From Wyeomyia smithii (lineage: Eukaryota; Arthropoda; Insecta; Diptera; Culicidae): a stretch of DNA of 64,000 bases. The notes under the pieces were generated by a model, which was given only the letters and a program-made list of their open reading frames with translations, made no database searches and was not told where the DNA came from. Where the stretch lies: positions 80,598,220-80,662,219 of the forward strand of contig NC_073696.1 of assembly GCF_029784165.1 (NCBI RefSeq), read 5' to 3'. Position numbers and translations under genes: made by a program. Below, one piece after another: positions 1 through 15,100 of this stretch; position 1 is the stretch's first letter, and every line of letters starts with the position of its first letter.

Positions 1-105
1 TACCATTCAATAACTACGTTCAAAAGGAGTTTATCTTCGATCGGACCGACGTTAGAGTGATTTTTATTACACTCTACTCGTTGGTGTTTTGTTGCTGTTT
101 TTTTG
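1..105 (+). CDS. TrissinR: TrissinR exon with N-terminal flank and TM1 start (partial)
   Basis: The frame starting at base 3 reads through FIFDRTDVRVIFITLYSLV and a CCCFF run to a G at base 105, followed by GTAAGT at 106. That single G joins the GC opening the exon at 15449 to make the conserved TM1 glycine of GNLLV, so the phase is diagnostic. The exon continues left of the window, and no start codon is visible. It is too short to appear as an ordinary ORF and was found by matching phase and TM1 content. Intron 1 then runs 15,343 bases. Confidence 0.85.
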
Positions 106-3100
106 GTAAGTTTTTGTCATTTTAATTGAACACATATTTTGGTGGCTGAACCCGTAGCTGAATTGTCCGTTCTATTATTACACATAAATTAGTCTTTGTG
201 CGAACAATTTAGCTCATGACTTAGGATTTGACTGGTGATGAAAGTACATTGTAGCTGATTGCATACAAGCCTGAGGAACAAGATACACTAAGGTCGCTTT
301 TTACGTTCATATCGGTTTGCATTCGTACACAAGTGTAAACGCTTTTTCTGTACTTTGATGCAATTCAAGAATGGTAAAAAAATGAATAAACCTCAAGAAA
401 TTCTGAGAACATGAAAATGTATGGTAACTGACAATGCTTTATCTGTGAGACAGTGCTACCCATAATAGGAAATTTCATCAAACGTAACTGAATACGTAAT
501 GTTTTCCTATTTCGAAACACCCCATTTAAGTTCCGTTCCAAAATGAAATTAAACCTTCGAAATTTCGTTCAATCGTATCCTGGCCTGACTCTCTAGATTG
601 GATTTTAGTTACTAGTCTTCAATGTTCTTATTCTAGATTAAGAGCTTCAATTGTTCTGGCAATATGACTGTTGATGAACTGTTAGAATTGAGGGAAACTC
701 AAAATAAAACGCTCAACAATAGATTTCTGATATACAACTACGTATTTCGGGAGGGTGTAATATGAAAATTCAAAATTGGAACACGTAAAAGTTTGTTGTC
801 GAATTTCAGATGCCTATAACTCAATTAGTTTTCTTTCCATTTAACGCATTTGTAAAACTAAGAAAAATTCAAACTTTATGATGTAAACTATTGTGATATT
901 GAAACTATCGAGCGTTATTTTGAACGCAGATTTAAATCAATCTGAGCTGAAAACAAAGTCAAATGCCATTCAATATGGGTATTTCTGGAAACCGGATGGT
1001 ATTCAGAGGTCGGAGATCGACCCCATACGCCTTTTTGGATTCCGAAAAGGCACCTTCCAGTTTCTAGGGAACTGCCAAAAATGGTCAAATACCACCCAAT
1101 ATGAAGACTGCCGGCATCGAGATGACCCCAGGGACTGGAAATCAACGCCATATTGTAAAACCCCAGATGCCGACTTCTAGGTTGAGTATCATCGGAATCG
1201 AGATGATGACGAGAAAGCAAAAGTAAATTCCAGATGCCATTTTGAAATTTTTTTTTAAATGATGTCTTCCGATCTCCGGAAAACAGCCCCAATTGACTAA
1301 ATACCACTCAATATGGGTAGTTCCTGAACCTAATGTAACCCAAACGCCGGTTATCAACCCCAGATGCCATTTAGACTATCTACTTGTCAAGTTCAGTAGA
1401 GTTTAATGGAAACCTATAATTCTTTTTTTCTGATTTCATAGTGCATTTTATTAAGACGCTCAGTAAAATATTTTCATACTTGTAAATGGTTTGGCGGATA
1501 TTTTCTAATACCAAAGCAAGCTGTTCCTGCATTAACCCTCTAGTGCCCAGTGCCGCCTTTAGGCGGCCTTCAATTGAACCTCTAAAAAGCTTCAATAAGA
1601 ACTTAAAAAATGTTTATAAAGCTTCATAGTGATTTTTTCGAAGTCCGTCTAAAAATTAATTTGGGTACTAGAGGGTTAAGCATGGATCCTCTTCGAGCGA
1701 TTCCTCCAATTTAGTGACTTCACTGACAAATTACCGTCTTGACAGCGACGGAATCAATCAAAGCACATTGTTTCTTTCTAAGCAGTATACCTGCAAACTT
1801 TTTTTGACTCTCGATGCGCTTCAGCAATTTTCTTCGAGAGAAATGAGAAAAAGTACACTTTTTATTTCGATTTTATCAAGCTTCTTTAAAAAGAATTCCA
1901 AATCGAGAACAATGATTTATCAGAAGTAGCAGTGAAAACATAACCATTTTCTGTGTGGTATGTCCTTATTGCCTGAGTATAGTTGTATGAACTCAATTAA
2001 ATTGCTCATTTTACTGAATTGGGCTGGATAGCAGCAGATAAAACAAACTTTGTATATGCAATGATTTTATAAACATTTGAAAAATGTATCGTAGAAGGGG
2101 CATTTCATTGATTTTGGAGCAGAAATAACGTGTTATTCGAACAGCTAGAAAATGAGATTTATTAAAAACTCGAACTATCTGACAGTTTGATGTTCATAAA
2201 ACGTCAATCTTGAACAGTAATATTTAGCAGCTCCACAGCTTCACATAAACAAGCTCCAGGCTCTCTTTAACATGCCATAAAATAAGCAGAAAAAAATCAT
2301 TTTGACATTGCATTTATAATTTCCCAGAGGAAAGTTCGCGAAAATTTGATGGAAAAAATATTCTAAATTAACTTTTTTGTTTAATCGTTTGTTTCTACGA
2401 CTTTTATTCTATTGAACTCTGGAAGTGCAATATTTTAATTAAAATGTCATGAATTTCAGTGGTATCTAACAAAAAAAAAAACTGTTGTTCGCTGAGTCAT
2501 CAAACTGTTATTTTTTTGGCCGTGATCAAACAGCTCTGTATTTTGATATATCTATACAGAAAAATATATCTATGCTCAACATATTTTCTTTTTCTATTTC
2601 TATCTCTGAAAAATTATAAAGCTCTAAATATCTATTTATTGACTATTGCTTCAAAAGGATATAAGAATAAGGACTTATTTTTTCTGATTCCGTATATGTA
2701 AACGTAATATTTGACAATATGAGACCGAGCGTGGTCATAGTGTAAAACTTTTTCGCTTTCGTGGCTGTTTTGCACACATTTCTCGGCGCAAATTGCCCGA
2801 TTGCCATTGATGGTTCCGTGTGATTTCAACAGTTTATAATAAAAATCGATTTCAACAGTTCATAATAAAAAATCATCGACCTAATCCTACCAAATCCACC
2901 GCAAAACCTTTGCAGTGTAAGCTTTCGATAGAACCGACGACAATAAACAGTGACCAGCAAGTTCACATAACTTTCTACTTTTCGGGTTGCTACTACAAAT
3001 ACCTTTTATATAACCCATGACGATGCGATGAAGAAAACCCTTTTTGTGACCCAGAAGCGGTTGTTTACGAGCGAAAAAAAACGATGGTGAACAGCCTTTG

Positions 3101-6100
3101 GTAACCCTTGCTCCATGACTACAGAGGTGTGTGCTAAAAATAAACAAAAAGTAAATTCATTTGTTGAGATAGGTTATCTACGGCCTCGTCACCTTATGAA
3201 AGTTGAAATTAAACGTCATTATTAATTAGTTGTGAACTATTTATCCTACACTAAGACGAGATTTTTTATTTGAGTGCATTTCAACGGGTCAGCAGTTTAC
3301 TACCATACAGGTTTATTTGGTATAGTTTAGAAATTGCGTTAAATTCTCTAGTAGGTAGAGTTTATTGTACTTAGAACGAAACTAAGGCTTAAATTTTCCC
3401 GAAAATAAAACGAAAGGAATTTTCTTAATCTGCTGGTATATACGGCCCTTCAAAAATGTTTTCTTCGTAAACCATACGTCGTAAAAAAAATTATTATTCT
3501 CAACAATTTGAGGAAATAGGTATAATCTGAATAGTAATCTGATTTTTTTGCCACAATGAAAAATCAAAAACAAAAGCCAGAATATCCTAATTTTTTGTTA
3601 TACATTTTCTATTCATTCCAAATGGGAAATCCGTAAAGTCTGTGAACGTGATTTTCTCTCATACTCCTTTGATTATTATACCAAAACGTACAAGAAAAGC
3701 TAGAAAAATCATAAAATGAAAGTGCAAAACCAAACAAAACGGCCGTAACTGTCCAACCAGGAGTCACCATGGTAATGTCACGCACCCATGTCGGAGTTGA
3801 AATACATTATGTAAAAAATATTTCCACGCAAAAAAAAAACATCAGAAAATTAGTACACGGCTAGTTGTTGTTCAGTTTATTATTATTTGTATTGAAAACA
3901 AAACAACTTCAGGTGAGTTCCAAATAAAAAAAAAATAATTCTCTTGCATTTGAGACATAATGTTGAAAAAAGTTGAAAAACAACGCAAAAATAGTATATC
4001 CACCCTTCTGGCTCTATGTTTCGAGTGACCAACTCATTTTTCAAAATGATGCAGAGATACTCTTTCGGAGCAAGGTCGGGAGTCTGTGTCGGCCACTCCA
4101 TAAGCTTGATACGCTTTTCTTTGAACCATTGTCAAACCAGCTTTGAGGTGTGCTTCGGATCTTCGTCTTGTTGTAACATATATCTGCACCCTAACTTTAG
4201 TTTTTGTGCAGACGCTAGTACGCAAGTACTTCAACGCCAGATGTAGCCGAGGATCCCTACACCATAACTCTCCTGCAGAAGAAACTCAAAGTAATGCTCT
4301 TCGAGCCTGATGGTATAACAAGAAAATTGTGACGGACCGGCTAATGTAAAAAAAAAAAGTTTACGGCCTACCGTCTAGCATGGCGGTGGTGAGTTACGCC
4401 GCCATTTTCTTGCGATACCATCAGACCCAAATAGCATTACTTTCATCTCGTCTGCAAAATCACCTTATTCCAGTCTTCACTGGTCCTTGATATGTAGTCC
4501 AGAGCCCAATTCAATCTATTTTTGATATTTTTTTGCGAACAACCATGGCTTCTTGAGTGCTACTCTGTCATTAAGATCATTCTTATGAAGGCTAATCCTA
4601 GCGACCGGAGGAGACTCTGGCAGCACGTGTGAATTCTGAATTCTTGCTTAGTAAAAGTTTAAATTTCAAGTGTTTTTTTATTCATCAGTTTTTTTTTGCT
4701 GAAACTAGTGCGTTTGGTGTGAGTGGTTGCTGTAGAGTCGCTAGAATATGCAACAATTTCAGTAGATTTAGTAAGATAAGTACAAATTATTGTTTCGATT
4801 TTGTTATGTATTGATATTCGAACTCATACCCGGTAATAAATATTCGACGCCCTATCTTACGCTGCACTAACAATACAGGAAAATTATATGTGTGTGGATT
4901 GCAATATCGGGTTTTTTTCCTGCTGTTTTTTTTTTTGACGTAGGACTACGTCTTTGTTTTCTATACTAGATTACATTTTGTGAAATTGAAAATGAAACTG
5001 GCAAATGCTCCGTCAGAATTCAAACGACTATAGCAAGCGAACGACTTAATGCATCCTAGTCATTTACATGTCGGTGTATAGATAAAATGTGTAACAATTG
5101 TTTGATATAATGTTCAACATTGTTGCTTTACTGCTTAATGGTGGAGAAAGGTGAAAAGTTCCAAGGTCAAGCTTTCCCATACATTTCCCTCGTTATTGGT
5201 TTGCTTCCCGAGCACAGATAACAATAACATGGACGAAATAAATTCCAATGCCTACATATTTTGACTCAACAAAGTGTTTTGGTTTGTTTGTCTTTGTCTA
5301 AGCTGCGTGGCCACGCCCTAATGGCAAAAATCTACTCTGAACTCGATACAAAAGACTGCGTGAAGAAAATTCAGCTTCAGTTTAGTTTGTTACACAATAG
5401 CGAGTGCAGTGCAGCTGTTAAAGGTACGCGAAATTCAGAAACGAGAGCTGCATACGAGTCAACTTCCCGGCACTGCGGAGCATGTTACCTTTATTTTGCA
5501 TACGGCAGCAACAGTTAGGTACCATCGTTCGCTGCAGGATATTTTGCTAGCACAGCTACTGGAGGGCACAGCGGAGAGCAAATTTTATTATGAGCGGCCA
5601 AGAAAAATATTCAAAGCAACCGTTGGTGCGATCATCAGCGTTCTGTTCGTTCTGTTGTTGTTCTGTATATTTTGAGGAGAACAGCGGAGAGCAAATTTTA
5701 TGCGCGGCCAACAAAATATTCAATGCTACCGGTGGTGGTGTGATCATTAGCATTCTGTAGCACACATTTCGAGCTGAAGATTATGGAATCGGTTCTTTTA
5801 AGAACTATAATTTTTTTTGATCAAAGAAAATTCAAAAAAAACATTAAATTTCAATTTAAAAAAAAACAGTTGAATTTTATTTTAAATAAACTAGACGTTA
5901 AAACGCAACTTTTGAAAAAAAAAGTCCAGGATGGAGGAATGAAAAATATTTTTTTTTTATGGTAGATTGTTTTTTTTTTATAAAAATTCTAATTCAAACA
6001 TTTTTCAAAAAAATTTATTCTGATAATTTTAAAAGATGCAGAGAGTCACTTTAAATCAAAAAGCGCTTGGTAGTTAACATTCTAAAGGCATTGGTTTTCG

Positions 6101-9100
6101 AGTTATTTCTAATTTAAGCTCGGAAAATTATTAAAATTTAGGAAAATACACGTTTTTCTTAATTTGTCCGTGGTTCTCCAGCAAAAACCTTACGTTCATT
6201 GGAATGCTTGATCAAAAATATACAATTCATTCTTTGACAACAAGACGATTTGGCGAACGGTTCTCAAGAAAAGAGCTCTGAGAAATCACACACTATAAGA
6301 ACTTCACCATCTTTCAAATTATTTTTTGCTTCTCTCATGTAAGTCGACTGTTGAGTTTTTATGTGATCGTGGGTTACCAACTTTTCCAACTTTTCACAAA
6401 AATAAGATACAAATTCATCAATTGGTTTCACAAGTGTCTCTATATTACATCGATCTGTTACAATCAAAGCGATGTTCGAAAGGTATTTCTCTCTCACAAC
6501 GTTCCTCAAGTTCTTTGAAAATACTGTTTTCAAAATCTAAACGGCTTGGGCCATGTTCACATTTGGGGAGATAACAATATTTGGATCGTGTAGTTGAGCT
6601 ACACAATAGTTGTTCAAAGTAAAATTTAGAATCATTTTGGAATGAATATTTCTTTAGACTGTGTATCATCAATTCAGTATTCTCGTGATCAGTACAAACA
6701 CAAATATTATGAGATCCTGAGCTTCCAAGTAATTTACAAAGCTTAGGTTTCAAAACTCTAAAAGAAGTCAACCCAATATCAGTTTTGCTGATATCTTTAA
6801 AATAAGCGTAATCCTCACGAATTGAATACATTAGGAGTCGCACATGCTGTCGCTTGCCATCTTTTCTCACTGAAACGTAGTCCCTTTGCCCTGGCATGGC
6901 TCAACTGACCTGGTCACTGTCATAGCCCTGCTATACCTCGTTTTTTACTTCCAGGGGCAATCCATGTCCAAGCCTCACGTCAGGAATAGCCAATATTCCA
7001 CTAACCTCTGATATGCGCCGAGCCTGTTTCACAATGTATTTCGTTGTTTCAAACTTTTCTGTTACCTTTTGTTGGTTCCAAGATTTCGGTACAACCGAAA
7101 GTATTCTTACTTTATCTTCCCTCGAGCATTCGGACGCAGTAAATATTTTCTTTTAACTGCAAAATCATCTCGTCGAAGTCTCTCGCTTTACGTTTCAATA
7201 AATCTAGGTCATCTTCAACATCAAAATCGAAAATATTTTTTCTTATACCGTCAGTAATGTTCAGATACTTTTTTTAGGATATTTTTCCTGATTGAGCTTT
7301 GCCAGTGATATCGGTGAAACGTTGATTCCAGCTAGGCCTTTGTTGAATAACTCAATTTTCTGTGTTCTGGAGTATTCTTTTTGAATTCTTTCTTGAGAAT
7401 ATGATGATACGATTGATGGTATCTCCGCCAATTCGTATACAGATGCAGATGGTTGCAACTCCGTCGGTAGAATGTTTCTTCCACATCCTGATGTTGATGG
7501 TTCCATGAATGAATTGTGTGGATGCTCTTCGAGATCAAATTCATCTTTCACTTCGATACAATATAATCTGCACGAATCACTAATCGATAAAGACGTATTA
7601 GAATGAGCTTGACAGTTCAATATTTTTAATTTTGCAATAACGTTTTCGTTTAATTTACGTAAGCTTGATGAGTACCGATGATCAGGAAAGGGTTTACAGC
7701 ACTTGGGTTTGGTGTATTCTATTTTCACTTTATTTATCTTCACAAAATGCAAACTGTTACTAACACTTCTAAAGAAGTGAAATCGTATTTATATATGAAA
7801 ACAGATATATTCCAGATATATTCCATCGCCGGTCCGTTAATCAACGGGTCGTGAGTTAGGGTCCTGGGTGTAGTCACCTCCCCGGGTTTCGGTGATTGGC
7901 ACAATAACAGTGGCGGAACTAGACCGACGGTAAATAAGCGAGAATTAAAAAATATATATATCTATATTGTTACATTATTCCAATTAAAAAATGGTCATAT
8001 CACTTATGAAAGTGAAAAACTCCCTTAAAAGCTCTAAATTTGATATTATAGTCAGGTATCTGCACATGAAAACACATTTTTTTAAATCCACTATCTCAGA
8101 AAACAAAATCCGCGCATTTCTCTATACGGCAACAACGGGACTCGTTCAGCAACCAACCAAAGTTTTTTCATCATTAGTGGACCACTTTTTATTTTATTTA
8201 CTAAACAAACTCACTACACTAAGAATACTATAATTTTTGAAATGTTCACCTCAGATTTCCAAAAACAAGCTTCGATTTGCAGAAATATATGAGATGAAAT
8301 GATGAAACTTGCCAAATCAGTTTCTGTTAATACGAAAATATCATACTGAAAGATTGCATTATTCCGACATAATTGACATAAATCGACAGCACTGCAGTGG
8401 TTACCTAGGTAACCAATTTTGCACGTTAACAACTACAGCGGATAACTAGGTAACCTACTACGACGGTTTGCGGCTACGATCATTCATAAAAGTGTGATTC
8501 ATTCATGATTAACAGAAAGTTGAATATGGGGGTGTCGTGAGATGAATAATTGAGCAGTGATTTAACTTTTGAGATGAATATGGAAACGTTGTGAATAATA
8601 GCTTACAAATTTCAGGATGAAGCTAGCTAAGTTTACCAGATTTCCAATGCTGAGCAATTCCATAAGAGCATGTTAGCGCATTTTGGTTATTTGTCGAATA
8701 ATTTCGTGAAAATGTGGAGTTTAATTCGTGCATTCTTCGTGAACATCGGCTTAATGAGATGATTAAAGGAACAGTTACCCTAACTTATTTTTTGTGAATT
8801 TTAAAACAAGTGTTCATGAAATAAAACAAAACCGTATTTGACATCGTTTGACATCAAAATTTCAAAATGGAAAAACTTCGAGTTGTGCCGGTGTTGCACG
8901 ATACCGACGATATCCCCACCTGACTGTAAGGATGTGGCCGGCGCTGTTTTTAGTGTATTAAAAATCGGTTCATTGAATGTTGCACAGTGAGAAGGAATTT
9001 CCACTCCTAGTCGTTCTTTCAGTTTATTCTTTGTGTATCTTGAGTGGCTTGGACCCATCACGAAGTAGCAACTACTGACCTATGCAGTCAGAACTAAGCT

Positions 9101-12100
9101 AATCTAAGTTAACTGTACAATTCTAGCAAACGTAACTTTGTGAAACTGGATAATATCGGCAATATTACGGAAGCTTTCGCCAGTTATGCGACATTCAATA
9201 ATTAAATTTCGGAAGTTGATCAGCATTTGTGCTTTTTTGGGCATTTGGCAACAAAAAACTTCCAATTTTGAACACACTTGAATGTTGGTTTGGGGTGGAT
9301 AAAATTTTCGGTGAATTTTTTACCCTTTTTCATAATGCAGCTAATGAAATCTCAAGAAAGAATGACAATGGGATAAATAAACATAAATAATTAAATCCTA
9401 GAGGAACACTCAAATTATTAACCTGGTTTTCACTAGAAAAACGAAGAAAATGAGAATTGTTGAGGGGGAGGGGTGGATTAACTTTTTTGCATACTGTACG
9501 TATCTACGTATTGAGAAAAGTTATAAGTGAAAGTTATGGAATTTTTGACGTAGGACTACGTCCAACCGCACTATACCGAGATACATTCCGCGAAAACTAA
9601 AACCAAGATGTAACGACGGAATGAAACATTTCAAACGGTTATACTGATGTAACCACATGATGGACCACAATAATCGATATGTCGTTGGATTGATAAAATG
9701 ATGGACAATTTTGTGATTCTTCAATTTTCATTATCACTTCATTGTTAAACAGTGAAAATTGAATAAAAGTTTCAAGGTCGAATGTTCACCAACAATGTAC
9801 CAATCATATGCGAGCACGCCTAGCACAGACTTCATGAATAGACACCAACTGCCTGCAGTGATATCCTGTATAGCAGTGGCAAAAAAAATTTGACAGAATC
9901 TCCCCGTCCCAATAGGTCAACTAATGTTAGCTTCCATCAGCCTAGACTGAATTGATGTCTTGAAGGTAAAGCTTTTTCGGAAAGTTCGTAACCACCTCCA
10001 CTACCAGACAGTTTTACGTTGTGCTGTTAACAAATATGTTAATGTTAATGAAACTGATGTCTTGAAGGATAATATGATGGCACAGGCAATAGTACTGCAC
10101 CGAGCAATGTATGAACAGAGCGCTGGTTACTCGTCGTCTATCAGTGCAGAAAAACTCGATATTCATTTGTGTGCAGTCAAGCCAAGTGAAAACTACATTG
10201 CCGCTGTTGACTCGCAGTGAGGCGTGGAACACAATCGAATTGCCGTTTGAATCGTCTTCTTCTTCTTCTTGTTTCGTATAGCAGCAAATATCAGAATTCA
10301 ATATGATTTTTCGGATGTCGCAAAATAGGCTGCGCCGCCGGGGACAACAAAATGCGTTGTTTATTTTTGAACTCTACACTCTGCCTTTTTTTCGATTTAT
10401 TTAAATAACTAAATATAAGGTATTTAAAAGACAATAGAAAACCAAAATGCACCGTACAGATCTTTGAATATGTAGTTAAACGAGCTGTACTGATGATTAT
10501 ATTTTACTAGCTAAATGAATTTAGTCCAATATGACAATACTAGTTGCATCACGCGGTGGCGGTTTAGAGAAAAACCAAATTCATTTCATCTTCATATTAG
10601 AGTTCCGACGTTAGTGTTTGTATTTTTCAATTGAAATTTTTTTGAATAGCATTTGCAAGAAAATATTACTTTCCATAACCTTACTTGTAATTGAACAACG
10701 CTATGCAAACATTAATTGCTGAGGCTGATGTTGTGCATCACTCTAGCTCAGTTTATTTTCGAAGATAACGGACATATAACTTTCAAATATGGTATCTTCG
10801 TTGTTCTTTGGTATCTTGAAACTGATCAAATTTTTTTCTGATTGATCCTGTATACTGATAAAATGTTTCAATTGACCTGAATTGAATGTTAACATGTTCA
10901 TAAAATTCGATGTTAATTTCAAATTTTCTGTGAATATACATTTTCTACTAAAACTGTAATTCGTTATCGATATTTTTTCCACGAGCTTGTAATTACAGGA
11001 AAAAAATTTATGTGACATCTTTGCCGCTTTGTGATCGGTGAGTGAGCCAACTTCAACAAGACAAATAGATATAGAAGGAAGTTTAATTTCTACTAAATCG
11101 TACTCAATTAAATATTTTATAGAAGGTTGCCTTTTCGCGCATTAAAGAAAATTCGCTGTATTAGAATGAAAGGTATTCATCAATGGCCCAGAAACCAAAT
11201 TTAAGGGAAAATCAAGTATCTAACTTTTTTACTTTTGTAGATAGAAAACCTTGTTTTACAATTTTATAGCTCCAATAATTTTAAGTAACTTTGTAAAATA
11301 AAGTTTTTTTCTAAAACATTGCTATAGAGCTTTTCTCCTAAACTTGGTTTCTGGACCATTGTGAATGTTAAAGAGAATATTTTTTCTTCTAAGATAGAGT
11401 GCTGCAAAGAAATAATCAAAATACAGACCCCGTTCGATTTTGGCAACACCTCAGAATTTTTTCTGTTGCCAAAATCGAACCATGCCAATAATGAACGGTT
11501 TTTTTCATGACTTTTTTGACTTTTTAAATGGTCAAAGACGACCTTAACAGTAGAAATGGCCACCAATGAACTAGTTTAGTTCCAAGTCGTTTGAGGTGTC
11601 GCTTGTTGAATTTGGGCTGACGACCTAGATACTTGATATTACCACCGAAACAAAACACCTTCCATTTGGAAGATGTTGAGCTTAAATTGGTTAAAACAAA
11701 TCAAGCAAACTACAAAAGTAAAACGAGCTCAAATCAAACATAGCTTCTAAATAAAATTATAAAATTATTGTGGTCCTACGTCAACTATGCGGTCGTGTCT
11801 TGGTTACCACCATTCTACTATTTTTAATTTTTTTCTGTAGGAGCCTATATGGTGTACTCCGCGTTACTTTATATGCACTGTCAGTGCGTTCCATCTCTAT
11901 GGGTATCACTGATAGTCACACCCAGACTTTGCATTTCACCCCAAGAAGGTATGAATTCTTTGATAAAGTTCCTTACCTTCATTAGTTATCTCGTTTGGCG
12001 TAAGGACACCTTTTTCAAACGCAGCCTTTGCTGAATTTATGCGCTGCATTAGCACAGGAAGTGTTCCGAGGTTTCTACTTCAGAATTACAAAAAATCTGT

Positions 12101-15100
12101 CAGTTCACTTTTTTTTTAGGTGATACCTACTCGGACAGTGGCCGGTTAACGTAGTAACCAGTGAACGATCGTGAACGAAGTGATAGAATGGTAAATGAAA
12201 AAAAAAATTTCACCTCCACCATTTTCTCATTACTTTTTGTCCTGATGACGAGGCTCTATAAAAACTATAAAAATTTCGAAGTGCCAAAAGTTTATTGAAT
12301 CTACTCAAAGTGAAATAACTTTAAGATAAACCGAATTCGCAGAGCTAAGTATAATCTGATAGAAGCTCATTGAATTTTATTTCCATCAAGGTTTACAGAA
12401 ATCGCAGATGTCTTAATTCTTAATCTAATTTTTGACGTTGTGCAATAAATAAAATTGAAATATTTCATTGAAGCGTTTCATGGATGATCGAATTCACCTC
12501 GATTTGCCACATATCTAGATAAACATTTCAAAAGGTATCAAAAAGTATCAAAAGTAATAACTCAGCTTTAGTAACTCTCCGAAGCGTGGTTTTCGTTCAG
12601 AAGGCTAGAATGATCCCTCCGCTATCAACTTGTGCAAACAACGTGCCATAAAAGGTGTTTGATCTGTTTTGGTGATTGAAAAATCGATCAAAGCAGATAG
12701 GACCTTTTACAATGTTTCTCTAGAAATCTCCTATAATTTATCGAATGAAGTAAAAGGTTGAAACTAAAAAGGTTGAAATTTATAGTAATAGATGTTTTTA
12801 TGGCACACACATATGCTCGATGGCAAGCTTTTCAGATTTCATAAGACGAAATTTTATGGTTCACCTCAGTCAATAATGATTTTTTTTCGTATGAACTTAT
12901 CATTCCGACCAGAAACATTGATCTTTAGTGATATCGCTGGGTGTTTTCTGTATTCCGCACTTCTATTATCAGCATTATCACTATTAAGAGCAGGGTTGAT
13001 ATTTGTTGACACTCTTGAGTGAAAGTGAAAAAAAGCATCCATAAACGTAATTTTTTTACAATCCTTTCAGAGTTCTCCCTTCCCGCTTTTTGCATGGAAG
13101 TGAACTGTCAAAACACCTCATTATATTTCATGCGATGGAAGCAAGACAACAAAGTCAGTTTATCAGTTAACGAAGATTGTCAAGGCATCGGTCAGTGTCA
13201 GTGAAAAAGTGTTTCGGTGAGGTTCATTTTGGTTGAGTGGACTGTTTGTTTTTCTTTTTCATTGTGAAGTGAAGATCATTTGGCTGGATTTGTCGTCAAA
13301 TTTTATTCCGTCACCGTGAACGATGCGCGCGATCTATTTCATCTGAGTATAACAGCACGTTACTAGGACGAAAATCTAGTGTATCTGAAAGAGTGCTGCG
13401 ATCATTGGAAGTGAAAATTGAAAATGATTGGCTCTAATTTTCGAAGAATTTTGCTGGGGAAAATGACTTTTATCAGCACTGATTAAGAGTAAGCGACATG
13501 ATTATTCACATTTCTTTATCTCACTGCCTCCGGTCAATATTATCGCCAATTACAATTCCCTGGAGAGGTTTCGAATGAATGTTCCTCAGGCCACTTTTAT
13601 TGCAAGAAAGATTTATATTTTCCAGAAGTTTTGCAGAGTTTAACGAAAACGAAAGGTTAGTGGGGAGCCTGAGAATAAACCCATGCTTAAGTCCGTTGAC
13701 CCCGAAAAATCTTTGCTTTTTTGTCGGACACATAACGGGCAAAATCTCTGATGATTATAAGTTATGACGTTTTATTTTTTTAATTATGCTTTGTGAAACA
13801 TTAAATATTCTCTGTGATTAATTTCATGGATCACATAATTTGCTCAAAGCGCACAGTAAAACCAGTAGAATAACAACAATTACCATAATTTTTTTTTTTG
13901 CGTTGACGGTGATTGATTGACTGATTTCTATTAGAGGGACTTTAACCCCAACAACGGTCATTTGGCCCTGCGTTGGGGGTAATCAACTGCAGCTTGTATT
14001 TATAAACTCGGAGAAAAATATATAGAACCACAGGAGCATGTACCATATGCATCATTCCTGTCGATTTCATCACGGAAGTCTCACCAGAATACATACATTT
14101 CGCCTCACTTCGGCTGTAATAATCGCGTAACGTGGAAAAGAATAGCAACCTAAAACAAAAACGCAATTATCACAATGTTGTTTAGTATTATACAGTTGCG
14201 TTTATTTAATCCACATCCAAGGCTCGACAGAGCCTCATAATAGCCGCGCTTTCCCTGCGGAACCTATAATCTAAAAGCTCCTTAATATCCATTTTTTCAC
14301 AGTTCTATCAGAAAATAACATTGTATCTTTAGTTACCGGATGGTACCTTCCAGCACCGGAAACTGCCTTTAGAAGGTCGCAAGTATTTTTATTCCTCTAG
14401 GTAAGAAACAAGTAGCGAAAAATTCAAATTGCTACAATTAAGATTGGTATGTAAATTTTTTGATAGGACTTCCGTTGTTTTATAACCGACTTTTCATTTA
14501 AGTATTATATGCAGTATTGGATTAAATAGCCGTCTGTAGTATGCAATTCTCTTGATCGCACGTCGGATATGCTGCCAATTGTCAGTTATTCCGGTGTTGT
14601 TTTAAAGATTATTAAAGATTGCCAATATATATGCATTTGTTGATAAAAACCGATCTATATAACTAAATTTATTCTGGTCAAACTCTGTAATTACATTATG
14701 TAATCGGTTTTCTGCCTCACCATAACAAACTGAATAACAAAACTGTTGCCTTCATCGGAATTTTCCTGCGAACCGCATCGACAATGGAATCAACAAACGT
14801 ATTATTATTAGCTCATCCATGCTCCAGATTCATTTCAATACGAAGAATAAACAAGTTTCAAGATTCAAATAGACCAGGGAAAACTGTGAATGTCACTGCT
14901 GATGGTACTGTCAACAATCCATCGTAAACGATTCATGAAAAATTTGTGCAATGGTGTCTCTGGAGTTATGCAAAACTTTATCTTCTCAGCAGTGAATTGT
15001 TTCATCGCTCCATCGTTTCCTCACAGGCAATGCTGAACTTAAACAAGCATTCCCTCGGTAAAGCAAATAACTTTGAGCGCTCTCTGTGTAAACTGTTCTC

